The notes beneath the pieces were generated by a model. The model was not told the DNA's origin. It did not search any database and was given only the letters and a program-made list of their open reading frames with translations. 32,637 bases of DNA from Gammaproteobacteria bacterium (GTDB lineage Bacteria; Pseudomonadota; Gammaproteobacteria; Steroidobacterales; Steroidobacteraceae). Location: assembly GCA_009926865.1 (NCBI GenBank), contig RFOD01000024.1, positions 1-32,637 of the forward strand, read 5' to 3'. Position numbers and translations under genes: made by a program. Positions 1-7,799 of this stretch are shown here, in pieces (position 1 is the first letter of the stretch; every line of letters starts with the position of its first letter).

Positions 1-713
1 ACGCCCTTACCGAGCTGAGTGGTCACAAAGGGAATCTTGGTCTTATCAATGAATTGCAGCAGCATGCGACGGGTCATGGTGCGGTTCGCCCCGGCGCCAA
101 TCACAAGGAGAGGCGCTCGCGCTTGCTCAAGGCGGGCTACAGCTGCACGAATCGCTTTTTCTTCGGGCACAGGTCGTCGCACGACACTACGAGCGAGCGG
201 CTGCGCACTCACTTCTTCGGCTGCGATATCTTCAGGCAACTCAAGATGAGCCGCGCCAGGCTTCTCCTCTTCAGCCAACCGAAACGCCTCACGCACTCGC
301 GAAGGGATATTTTCGCCCGAGGCGATCTGATGAGTGTATTTCGTGATGGGTCGCATCATGTCGACCACATCTAAAATTTGGAACCGTCCTTGCTTCGATT
401 TTTTGATCGGCTTTTGACCTGTGATCATCACCATCGGCATGCCACCGAGTTGGGCGTAGGCTGCTGCGGTCACAAAGTTGGTGGCACCCGGGCCTAAGGT
501 CGCCAGACACACGCCCGCTTTACCGGTATGTCGGCCATACGTGGAGGCCATGAAGCCCGCACCCTGTTCATGTCGAGTCAGGATCAACTTGATCTTTTTG
601 GAGCGCGAGAGGCTATCGAGAAAATCGAGATTTTCCTCACCTGGCACACCAAACACGTACTCCACGCCCTCCTGCTCAAGGCAGGCAATCATCACATCCG
701 ATGCTCGACTCAT
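1..713 (-). CDS. Thiamine-diphosphate-dependent enzyme, acetolactate synthase large-subunit-like (3' end outside window)
   Basis: I translated this by hand; only the first 237 codons lie in the window and the gene runs off the left edge. The N-terminus has the ThDP-enzyme pattern VFGVPGEEN, then the conserved glutamate in RHEQGAGFMA (about residue 49) that activates the ThDP aminopyrimidine ring, then GPGATN and ITGQKPIKKSKQGRFQ, which is typical of acetolactate synthases (AlsS/IlvB group). Family role: condensing two pyruvates, or pyruvate and 2-oxobutyrate, to acetohydroxy acids in the cytoplasm. The ATG at 713 follows a run of seven G residues with good Shine-Dalgarno spacing. No small regulatory subunit is visible. 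Because the C-terminal cofactor domain is missing, a related ThDP enzyme such as a glyoxylate carboligase or oxo-acid decarboxylase cannot be fully excluded. It is divergent from the channel gene at 825. Confidence 0.85.
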   Translation of the reverse strand, partial: MSRASDVMIACLEQEGVEYVFGVPGEENLDFLDSLSRSKKIKLILTRHEQGAGFMASTYGRHTGKAGVCLATLGPGATNFVTAAAYAQLGGMPMVMITGQKPIKKSKQGRFQILDVVDMMRPITKYTHQIASGENIPSRVREAFRLAEEEKPGAAHLELPEDIAAEEVSAQPLARSVVRRPVPEEKAIRAAVARLEQARAPLLVIGAGANRTMTRRMLLQFIDKTKIPFVTTQLGKG

Positions 714-824
714 ATATCCCCCCCCGACTCACAGGCCGCAAAACGTCAAATTCTTGTCGTTCGGCAGTATCAGTGCGTACTCTAGTGCGGTCAAGGCAAG
801 GACAAACGACGTAAAATAACGGTC

Positions 825-2092
825 ATGAATTTTATCGATCGCTTACATACCGAGATCTTGAGCTGGGGCCTGCCAGAATGGGCCGATTCGCTGCTTGCCT
901 TGGCGATTTTGTTGCTCGCGGCGTCACTCGCGGATCGGGTGACGCGGCGAGGATTATTACAGTTCATCCGTAGGACGGTCCTCGCGACTCCCAATCGCTT
1001 CGAGGAAGCGCTACTCGATATGGGCGTAATTAGTCGTATCGCGCATGTGGTACCCGCCTTGGTGATCTATCTCGGCATCCCGCAAGTACCGGGACTCGCA
1101 GAATCGATCGTCACCGTGACGCGCAATGTCGCAAGCGCCTACATGATTTTGACTATTGCGTTAGCAGCCGGCGCTTTGCTCGGTGCGATCGACAATGTCT
1201 ACGAAAGACTCGACCCTGAGCGGGCAAGACAAAAGCCGATTAAAGGCTATTTGCAGCTGATCAAAATCATTGTCTATATCGTCGCAATTATTCTTGGCAT
1301 TGCCGTACTTATTGATCGCTCACCGCTGCTCTTGCTCTCCGGGCTCGGCGCCATGACGGCCGTCGTGATGCTCGTCTTCAAAGATACGATCTTGTCATTT
1401 GTGGCGGCGGTGCAGCTCTCGAGCAACGATATGCTGCGAGAGTCGGCGATTGGCTCGAAATGCCTTCGCTCAATGCCGATGGCGATGTCATCGATATCGC
1501 GTTGCATACCGTCAAGGTCCAAAACTGGGATAAGACCATCACCACGATCCCGACCTGGCGCCTGATCAACGAACCTTTCAAAAATTGGCGCGGGATGAGC
1601 GAGTCGGGTGGGCGACGTATCAAGCGTTCACTCTATATCGATCAAACATCCGTACGATTTCTGACCGAGGAGGAACGCCAGCGTTTACGACGGTTTGCGC
1701 TGATTGATGACTACCTCGAGCGCAAGCGAGCGCAACTTGAAGCCTATAATGAAGTGCTGCTGAGTGAGGGTAAGGATCCCGTCAACACTCGCCGCGTGAC
1801 CAATCTCGGCACGTTCCGCGCTTATATCGCCGAATATCTACGTGCCCATCCCGGTGTCCATCAGGGCATGACTTTGATGGTGCGCCAGCTACAACCGGGC
1901 GCCACGGGTCTACCGCTTGAAATCTACTGCTTCACCAATACCACTGAATGGGTGGCTTACGAGGGTATCCAGGCCGATATCTTTGACCATCTCTACGCGA
2001 TCGTGCGTGAGTTTGATCTTCGGGTATTCCAAGAGCCGACCGGACAAGATCTACGCGCTTGGCGCGCAGAGTCTGTTAAGCCTGAGGCTTGA
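825..2092 (+). pseudogene. ybdG: MscM/YbdG-type mechanosensitive channel, interrupted by a frameshift
   Basis: Two overlapping reading frames together encode one YbdG-like MscS-family protein of about 421 residues; E. coli YbdG has 415. The first (825-1565) carries several N-terminal membrane segments and the start of the MscS core, ending in-family at QLSSNDMLR. The second continues from about 1442 with VGDWLEMPSLNADGD, then TVKVQNWDKTITTIPTW, the KNWRGMSESGGRRIKRS block and the C-terminal domain ending near 2092. Family knowledge: inner-membrane tension-gated channel that gives minor osmotic protection. The frame break falls at 1437-1444, where CGAGAGTCGGC appears in place of the expected CGAGTCGGC, as if the dinucleotide GA were duplicated. 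Downstream of the break the sequence is well conserved, so the lesion is either recent or a sequencing error. Its 3' end overlaps the convergent methyltransferase gene by 17 bases. Confidence 0.85.
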
Positions 2093-3311
2093 TGCCGGAA
2101 ATCATGTACCACACCACATGCACAGGCCCCGGTGTGCTCGTGAAACGCGGTATCGCGGTGGGGTCTGCCTGACGGACCGAAGGTTGATAACCCGCACAGA
2201 CCTCCGCAAACCCTGCTTGCGCAGCGAGACCCGCAAAATCAGTTTTTTGCGCGCCGATCCAAAAAGGCTCGTTGTTGTGCACGGATTCGAACCAGCCGCG
2301 CACCCGATTCCACGCTGACGCATCGAAACGCAAAGGCACCTCGAGATGAATCATCACGCCACCGGGGCGTAATAAGCGCCAACACTCTCGCATGATTGCA
2401 GGCGCCGCTTTCGCAGAGGTCTCATGTAGCACAGCGGAAGAGACCACCATATCGAAATAACCATCGGCGAAATCAGTGCGTTCCGCACTTTGCTGAGAGT
2501 AGTGAATTGAGACGCCGAGCGACGCAGAGCGCGCTCGTGCATAACGCAGTAGCGCCGCACCCACATCGACCCCGTGCACCTCGGCATGCGGAAAATTTTG
2601 CGCCAAGGCGACGGTGCTATGTCCCACCGTACACCCCAAATCGAGAATCCGCTTCGGCGGGTTTTCGGCGTTCATTGACTCAAAACGATCAAAGAAATGC
2701 TGCGCAATCGTGTGCCCGCGTAGATCGTTCATGGCGCCGCCATTGCGCCCCATGTGATAGAGCGCAGCCGCTTTATCAAAGATCGCGCCCTGACGCAGAT
2801 CGCCCTCACCTTGATCGGCGTGGTAGCCACCGGGCATGCGATGGATATCGACCGCCGTCAAGTAACGAGGGGCTTTGAACTCAGGATTAATCCGCACTGA
2901 GCCGAGCGCGGCGTTTGCCGCCTCAATCCGCTGCAACTCAGGCAAAGAGTGATCGACGCTCTCGGTCACACTCCGCCACATTTCATCCTGTGCCGCGACC
3001 ATCAAGGTTTGCCAAGCTCGATAGGCGGGAACGGTACCGAGATTTTTCTCAAGCTCACGATACTCCGTGGCCGCATCACGCCCCGACTGCGCCATTTGCG
3101 GGGCCACCTTCTCATCAATGAGCGTGCGCCATCGCGGTTCGAGCTGGCGCATCAGAAAATTCTTGAACGCCACGACGTGCGCGTGACGGGCTGCCTCATC
3201 ATGTCGGGTAAACGGCATCATGGGGTGCGCCCGTGAAGGATCGCCCGCTTGCGTCACGCTCAAATCTGTCGCGAATTCTGTCTTCGGCATCGTTTTTGGC
3301 ATCGTGCTCAT
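2076..3311 (-). CDS. Class I SAM-dependent methyltransferase
   Basis: The 411-residue product has a C-terminal Rossmann-type methyltransferase fold. Motif I is LDLGCTVG (residues 223-230, where most relatives have GCGxG), motif II is VHGVDV (245-250), and FDMVVSSAVLHE followed by RLLRPGG are the usual motif IV/post-IV elements. The roughly 200 N-terminal residues are helical-looking and not recognised; they may hold the substrate-specific part. The substrate is unknown. The ATG at 3311 overlaps the preceding gene's stop as ATGA and has a GAGGTG site five bases upstream. It is the last gene of an operon with the 125-residue protein and the sugar-type symporter, suggesting methylation of a compound linked to that transporter, which is inference. 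There is no signal peptide, so it is presumably cytoplasmic. Confidence 0.85.
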   Translation of the reverse strand: MSTMPKTMPKTEFATDLSVTQAGDPSRAHPMMPFTRHDEAARHAHVVAFKNFLMRQLEPRWRTLIDEKVAPQMAQSGRDAATEYRELEKNLGTVPAYRAWQTLMVAAQDEMWRSVTESVDHSLPELQRIEAANAALGSVRINPEFKAPRYLTAVDIHRMPGGYHADQGEGDLRQGAIFDKAAALYHMGRNGGAMNDLRGHTIAQHFFDRFESMNAENPPKRILDLGCTVGHSTVALAQNFPHAEVHGVDVGAALLRYARARSASLGVSIHYSQQSAERTDFADGYFDMVVSSAVLHETSAKAAPAIMRECWRLLRPGGVMIHLEVPLRFDASAWNRVRGWFESVHNNEPFWIGAQKTDFAGLAAQAGFAEVCAGYQPSVRQADPTAIPRFTSTPGPVHVVWYMISGIKPQA

Positions 3312-3685
3312 GAATCACCTCGCTGTGAATCCTGCCACAAGGCGCGAATTCGCTGCTCATCCTGCAAGAGCCCATCGGCATCCTCAACCACACTGTGCAT
3401 CACGCGGGCGATTAAGGCTTCACCCTCGGCGATACGCTCAGCGACGACCTCAGGCGAAGGGACATGCGACTCCACCGAGAGGGGTGTCGGCGCGTGTCCC
3501 GCTTCAGCGAGGCGCTCATGGGTATCGAGTCGCGTACGGAGCACGTTCACCTCTTCAGTCAACGCGGCCACCATCCGCAGCAGCATGGCGATATCAGGCT
3601 GTGAGCCATGAATGCGAGCCGTCGCGCCCGGTTCAAAAATGAGTCCTTCACTCTCAGGGCTGGAGTCGTTTCGGTCGGTCGTCAT
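3308..3685 (-). CDS. Uncharacterised 125-residue protein of the symporter-methyltransferase operon
   Basis: I do not recognise this protein. I chose the ATG at 3685 because it overlaps the symporter stop as ATGA; the upstream extension of the frame only repeats symporter DNA in another frame. The stop at 3308 again forms an ATGA overlap with the methyltransferase start, so all three genes should be translationally coupled. The product is acidic, with a probable coiled coil at about residues 35-60 (MLLRMVAALTEEVNVLRTRL), a proline/serine-rich linker, and a second helical stretch at about 82-120 containing AERIAEGEALIARVMHSV. There is no membrane segment or signal peptide. A small adaptor or accessory subunit for one of its two neighbours is possible but unproven. 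Confidence 0.7.
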   Translation of the reverse strand: MTTDRNDSSPESEGLIFEPGATARIHGSQPDIAMLLRMVAALTEEVNVLRTRLDTHERLAEAGHAPTPLSVESHVPSPEVVAERIAEGEALIARVMHSVVEDADGLLQDEQRIRALWQDSQRGDS

Positions 3686-5028
3686 AGCGATCTCGGTACG
3701 CCGGAGCCCGTCGTCGCCAAGGATTGCTCGGTGAGACGATAAAAATATATGGGGATCAGCGAAAGTCCAAAATAGAGCGCGGGCAGAAACGCGGCGCTGT
3801 ATCGAATGCCATCGACGGCCTCGATGGTTTGCACCTGCGCGGCCGACTGAAAGCCGAACCACGCGTAGCCGAGACCCAGCAGCGTCGGCGCAAAACTCGC
3901 CGCGACTTTCTCCACAATACTGTAGAGCCCCGCGAAGACGCCCTCTCGGCGAACGCCATTCAAGCGATAGTCATACTCGATGGTATCGGGCAGCATCGAC
4001 TGGCCCATCAATAAAATGCCACTGAGTGCAAACCCTTTGAAGGCCGCACGCAAGGCAAATATCCAAAATGCCTCGTCCGGGCCTGCGAGCAGCCAACTGA
4101 GTGACACAAAAACCAATACTAGGGTCGAAAGCATGTAGGTCTGGCGCTTTTCCAAGATCTCAGTGACGCGTGTCCAAATCGGGATCGTAAGCGTCTGCAC
4201 GATGAAAGCGATCACCGTGTAATACAACATCCAGGCGCCGGGATTTTCTTTGTCGAGGACATACCGGATCACAAAAATCGTCATCGCCGTGATGGTGAAT
4301 AAACCAAAAAGCTGCGTGAATTTCGCGCCTAACAGCGCAAGAAACGGTCGGTTCGCAAGCCCTGTCCGTAGCTGCTCACCAAAGCTCATTGACGATCGCT
4401 CAACGCTTAGTTGTCGTCCGCCTGCAGTGCCAAAAAATGGCCAGGCCATAAAGATAAAGACCCCGGCCGCAACGAATAAACTCATGCGCGCATAGCCTTC
4501 GGCACCCCCGCCGAGTATTTCCGCCAAGCGTTGCGCCCCGGTGCCCAATACCGTCCCGATGCCGATAAAAAGCACACGCCAACGAAACATCCGCGTTCGC
4601 GCCTTGTAATCCTCTTCGAGCTCAGAGGGCATCGCCATATAGGGCACGTTGAAGATAGTGTAGCCCGTCCCCACCACCGCGAGCGATAAGGTGATCAACA
4701 CCAAAGAATCGCCAACTGGGGTGAGTGCGCTCGTAAAATAGGCCAGTAATCCCAGAGCAGACACCGCGCCACCCAGGATGAGATACGGCCGACGACGCCC
4801 CCAACGCGAACGAGTCCGATCACTGATCAGACCCATCAAAGGATTGGCAACCCAATCCCAAAGCTTCGCGACGAAGAGTAAGAGCGACGCGGTCGCGATT
4901 GGCACCGAGAGCACTGACGTCAGATAGTAAAGCTGCAAGGCCGCGAAACTATTCAGCAACAGTGCCGCCCCTAAGGTGCCGACTCCCCAGCCCACGTGCA
5001 CCCGGCCCGACTTAGTGGATGTTGACAT
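3682..5028 (-). CDS. MFS transporter of the GPH (MelB-like) cation symporter type
   Basis: This is a 448-residue integral membrane protein with about 12 hydrophobic segments. The signature NPLMGLISDRTRSRWGRRRP in the loop after the second segment is characteristic of glycoside-pentoside-hexuronide:cation symporters, which bring sugars or sugar-like compounds across the inner membrane with Na+ or H+. A second conserved feature, MLPDTIEYDYRLNGVRREG in the C-terminal half, also fits this family. The substrate cannot be read from the sequence. The ATG at 5028 follows AAGGGGG with seven-base spacing. It is the first gene of a three-gene operon and is divergent from the DUF1838 gene, with a 124-base shared upstream region. 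Confidence 0.9.
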   Translation of the reverse strand: MSTSTKSGRVHVGWGVGTLGAALLLNSFAALQLYYLTSVLSVPIATASLLLFVAKLWDWVANPLMGLISDRTRSRWGRRRPYLILGGAVSALGLLAYFTSALTPVGDSLVLITLSLAVVGTGYTIFNVPYMAMPSELEEDYKARTRMFRWRVLFIGIGTVLGTGAQRLAEILGGGAEGYARMSLFVAAGVFIFMAWPFFGTAGGRQLSVERSSMSFGEQLRTGLANRPFLALLGAKFTQLFGLFTITAMTIFVIRYVLDKENPGAWMLYYTVIAFIVQTLTIPIWTRVTEILEKRQTYMLSTLVLVFVSLSWLLAGPDEAFWIFALRAAFKGFALSGILLMGQSMLPDTIEYDYRLNGVRREGVFAGLYSIVEKVAASFAPTLLGLGYAWFGFQSAAQVQTIEAVDGIRYSAAFLPALYFGLSLIPIYFYRLTEQSLATTGSGVPRSL

Positions 5029-5152
5029 GCCATACCCCCTTGTTATGGGTTATAGCCGAATCTGGTCACGCGTGCGTATCGGACTCGATCAGAATATGCG
5101 AAGGCGTTAGCCTGACGGTCTTTCAGAGGTTTGTTGCAGGGGGGGTCGAACC

Positions 5153-6016
5153 ATGATTACGCGACGTCATGCCATGGGTTGGGGAGCGATGGCTTTAGGC
5201 ACTGCAAGCTTAAGTGCAGCGAGCCTTCGTACGGCGACTGCCGGCACCACCCCTGCAGCGGATTTTACCGACCCCGTGCTCGCTCTGCGCACCCACGTGA
5301 AGATGGTCGGGAGCCTTGGTCGTGAAGTGATCTGTTCTTTCATGCGGTTAAACATTTATGCCGATCTTGGGGAAGGTAACTTCGTCCCCTTTTTCACCAT
5401 GAATAATATTTTGGTGGACTACTGGGAACCCAAAGAAGACAACCATCATGAGATGCGAAAATTCGAGGTCGGTTTCTACACGCGTTATGACAGCCATGAA
5501 ATCCTCGAAGAATTTGATAACCCGCTAACAGAGCAGCGCGTCCCCATCCACGTATTCAAGCTCGGTCCCGTGCCGAGGCTTTATACCCCGGACGGTGTCA
5601 TGGCGATGGGCTATACGCCGAAACTCCTACCGATCGAGGTCATTGGCGATCGCGTCTTTCTCGCGACCGAATCCATCGAGAGCCGTCCAGATATGGTGCG
5701 ACCCGGTGAAACCAACTACACCAATTCTTTTATGACATTTTCAGCGCCGTTAGCCCAAGTACTCGATCCCAACGTGCTGTCGGCGGATGTTCACCTGCAG
5801 TTGCAGAACAAAAATCGCTGGCAGCCGTGGATGGGCCTCGAAGGGCGCCCGGGTGGCACGGTCGCACGGGGTTTTGGCGGCAAGGTGAAAGATCTCGATG
5901 CGCTACCTGACAGCGTCAAACAAGGCGCTCGGCGACTTGTCCCTGAAATCTTTGATACTGCGAACTGGACGGAGTTTCTCTTCGAGGACAGTGAGTATCT
6001 GAAATCCAAAAGCTAG
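5153..6016 (+). CDS. DUF1838 family protein with Tat-type signal peptide
   Basis: The 287-residue product begins with TRRHAMGWGAMALG followed by a small-residue hydrophobic stretch ending near residue 31, which looks like a twin-arginine export signal. The remainder matches my recollection of the DUF1838 family in length and in blocks such as NNILVDYWEPKEDN, FEVGFYTRYD and YTNSFMTFSAPL. Its function is not established; the family is often seen in marine gamma- and alphaproteobacteria. Tat export suggests it folds before secretion, possibly with a cofactor. The start follows seven G residues with seven-base spacing. The stop TAG shares the palindrome CTAG with the stop of the convergent small gene at 6013. 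Confidence 0.8.
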   Translation: MITRRHAMGWGAMALGTASLSAASLRTATAGTTPAADFTDPVLALRTHVKMVGSLGREVICSFMRLNIYADLGEGNFVPFFTMNNILVDYWEPKEDNHHEMRKFEVGFYTRYDSHEILEEFDNPLTEQRVPIHVFKLGPVPRLYTPDGVMAMGYTPKLLPIEVIGDRVFLATESIESRPDMVRPGETNYTNSFMTFSAPLAQVLDPNVLSADVHLQLQNKNRWQPWMGLEGRPGGTVARGFGGKVKDLDALPDSVKQGARRLVPEIFDTANWTEFLFEDSEYLKSKS

Positions 6017-6246
6017 CGCTCATCGCGCCAATGACGCCAGAGCTTATAGGCGAAGAGGACTGATACTAGTGCAACGATGGCGTAGGGCACCGAGTAGCGA
6101 TCAACGCCCCCCACCCATGCGTTAAATAGTTCTGGCTGAAAGCGCCAGAACGCTAAGACCGATACCACCAAAAAAATATGGATACGGGCGATTGCACAGA
6201 CGCGACAGGGTGGACGATCTTTGCGTTGACCAAATAAGCCAAACAT
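6013..6246 (-). CDS. Small two-TM membrane protein with a CxxC motif
   Basis: I do not recognise this 77-residue protein. It has a basic N-terminus, a PPCRVCAIAR motif (Cys at about 14 and 17) just before the first hydrophobic segment (about 22-35), and a second hydrophobic segment (about 53-68) ending in a basic tail KLWRHWRDER. The cysteine pair could bind a metal or form a disulfide, or be incidental. AAGGTC stands at suitable distance upstream of the ATG at 6246. It lies ten bases downstream of the DUF1566-like gene on the same strand, so the two are probably co-transcribed. Its stop overlaps that of the DUF1838 gene. Confidence 0.6.
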   Translation of the reverse strand: MFGLFGQRKDRPPCRVCAIARIHIFLVVSVLAFWRFQPELFNAWVGGVDRYSVPYAIVALVSVLFAYKLWRHWRDER

Positions 6247-6256
6247 CTGCGTGACC

Positions 6257-6859
6257 TTATCGTGGAGCAGCGGGACGAGGGGCCGGCGGCGATGACGCCG
6301 CGGGCGGCGGGAAATTCTGCACCAGTCGCACGTAACGGACCATCATGGGTGCATTACGCCCAAAGGTATACCCGGTATAAAAATTAACCGTCCAGTAGCG
6401 CCCCACAGACCAACGATTTTTCGAGTCGGTCCAATAGGGTGCCGCCGTTGTCCGCGGAAACAAACGCGCGTCGATCTTCGGGGGCTCACAATCTTCGCAA
6501 ACGAGTCTCTCGAGTTCATCGAGCGTGGGCAGACGCCATTGGCCACCGAGCTCTACGCGTGCCATCGCAGCGGCCGAACGCGCCTCATCTAACGTCAGCA
6601 TTATGGCCTCGCCCATACAGGTAAAACCATTCCACACTTGGCCGACCGAACAACGTAACCACTCGACCCCGTTGTCCCGATCCCGGATGGTAAATTGTCG
6701 CAACTGGGTAGGTGTCGCCGGCTCCGCCGAGCGCGCGGCCGAAGACGCCGAGCCTTGGGCACTCACAGGGACAGACGCGCTCGCTATCACCGCCAGCAGC
6801 GTCAGGCTGAATAACGCGTGGAAAATGGCGCTGCATCTCGACATCTTCATTACGAACAT
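6257..6859 (-). CDS. Secreted DUF1566 (Lcl C-terminal)-like protein
   Basis: The product is about 200 residues from the ATG at 6859, which I prefer because GGTGG lies eight bases upstream; ATGs at 6850 and 6844 are alternatives. A signal peptide with hydrophobic core ALFSLTLLAVIASAS and a probable cut after VSA precedes the mature part. That part has the DUF1566 layout: RDRDNGVEWLRCSVGQVWNG, TLDEARSAAA, GQWRLPTLDELERLV, APYWTDS and a C-terminal VRYVRLVQ. The family is found in exported or surface proteins and has no defined activity. A proline/alanine-rich tail ends the protein. Four cysteines suggest disulfides outside the cytoplasm. It is divergent from pomA, but nothing in the sequence ties it to the motor. 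Confidence 0.75.
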   Translation of the reverse strand: MFVMKMSRCSAIFHALFSLTLLAVIASASVPVSAQGSASSAARSAEPATPTQLRQFTIRDRDNGVEWLRCSVGQVWNGFTCMGEAIMLTLDEARSAAAMARVELGGQWRLPTLDELERLVCEDCEPPKIDARLFPRTTAAPYWTDSKNRWSVGRYWTVNFYTGYTFGRNAPMMVRYVRLVQNFPPPAASSPPAPRPAAPR

Positions 6860-6990
6860 AGATTTGTCCACCATGCGGACGATCAAAAATCGATAACTCA
6901 GTATAACGAAACGCTTTTTGCTGTCGACTTGGTTCCGCACAGAGGATAATCCTTCCAGTTTGAACTATTTCCTGGGGCGGCTCACAGACC

Positions 6991-7758
6991 ATGGATATTG
7001 CAACGTTAATCGGCCTCGTCGGCGCGTCGGGTCTTATCATCTGGGCGATGGGCTCGGCCGGCAATTTGGGCGCGTTTGTCGATGTTCCTTCGCTCATCAT
7101 CGTCGTCGGTGGCACCATCGCCGTCATCCTCTCACGGCACACCATGGCTGAGTTCATTGGGCATTTGACCGGTGCTGTGAAAGCGTTCATGCCTAAATCA
7201 CAACCGCTTGAGCCGCTCGTAGAAATGTTTCCTGAACTCGGTACCCTCGCCCGACGCGAGGGTATGTTGGCACTCGAACCCAAAGCGGCTGAAGCGAGTG
7301 AACGATTTTTGAAGCAAGGCTTAATGATGCTGGTCGATGGCACCGATGAGGCCAAGCTCTCGAGCCGACTACGCACCGAGATGGATGCCATGGATCGCCG
7401 GCACGGAGCAATCATCGCGGCTTGGCAGGGCTGGATCGACGTTGCCCCCGCTATGGGTATGATCGGCACCTTGGTGGGTCTCGTGCAGATGCTCGGTAAT
7501 ATGTCCGATCCGAAGTCGATCGGTCCCGCGATGGCGGTTGCATTGCTGACCACACTCTATGGCGCGTTCATCGCTAACGTGATCGCCGGCCCCATTACCA
7601 ACAAATTAAAGCTATACCACGCAGAAGAGATGATTTATCGCGAGGCTGTGCTAACGGGTCTACAAGGCATTGCTCGCGGTGATAATCCGCGCGTCATCGG
7701 CGATGGAATCTTGGCACTGCTACCGCCTGCCGTGCAGGCGAAGCTCGTCAAGGCCTAA
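6991..7758 (+). CDS. pomA: Flagellar motor stator subunit PomA/MotA
   Basis: At 255 residues with four membrane segments this is a MotA/PomA stator protein, the cytoplasmic-torque part of the ion channel that drives the flagellum. The N-terminus MDIATLIGLVGA and overall length resemble sodium-type PomA rather than E. coli MotA (295). The cytoplasmic loop keeps the charged torque region as TLARREGMLALE. The third segment carries the conserved proline (WIDVAPAMGMIGTLVGLVQML region) and the fourth is AVALLTTLYGAFIANVIAGPI. The start has GGGGCGG ten bases upstream. The partner pomB follows after 41 bases. Sodium coupling is inferred from family resemblance only. Confidence 0.93.
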   Translation: MDIATLIGLVGASGLIIWAMGSAGNLGAFVDVPSLIIVVGGTIAVILSRHTMAEFIGHLTGAVKAFMPKSQPLEPLVEMFPELGTLARREGMLALEPKAAEASERFLKQGLMMLVDGTDEAKLSSRLRTEMDAMDRRHGAIIAAWQGWIDVAPAMGMIGTLVGLVQMLGNMSDPKSIGPAMAVALLTTLYGAFIANVIAGPITNKLKLYHAEEMIYREAVLTGLQGIARGDNPRVIGDGILALLPPAVQAKLVKA

Positions 7759-7799
7759 GGCGCTGTAGCGTATCCGCGTAAGTGAGGCGTGACTAGGTA

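Noticed and set aside
2396-2878. 160-codon plus-strand frame inside the methyltransferase gene
   Set aside because: Arg/Pro/His-rich composition without family features; antisense shadow of a well-supported gene.
6885-6898. CGATAA resembling a sigma-28 -10 element upstream of pomA
   Set aside because: No TAAA-like -35 is present at the required 15-base distance.
6585-7553. 322-codon minus-strand frame antisense to pomA
   Set aside because: It reads against the well-supported PomA frame and overlaps the DUF1566-like gene out of frame; composition is Ser/Pro/Met-rich without motifs.
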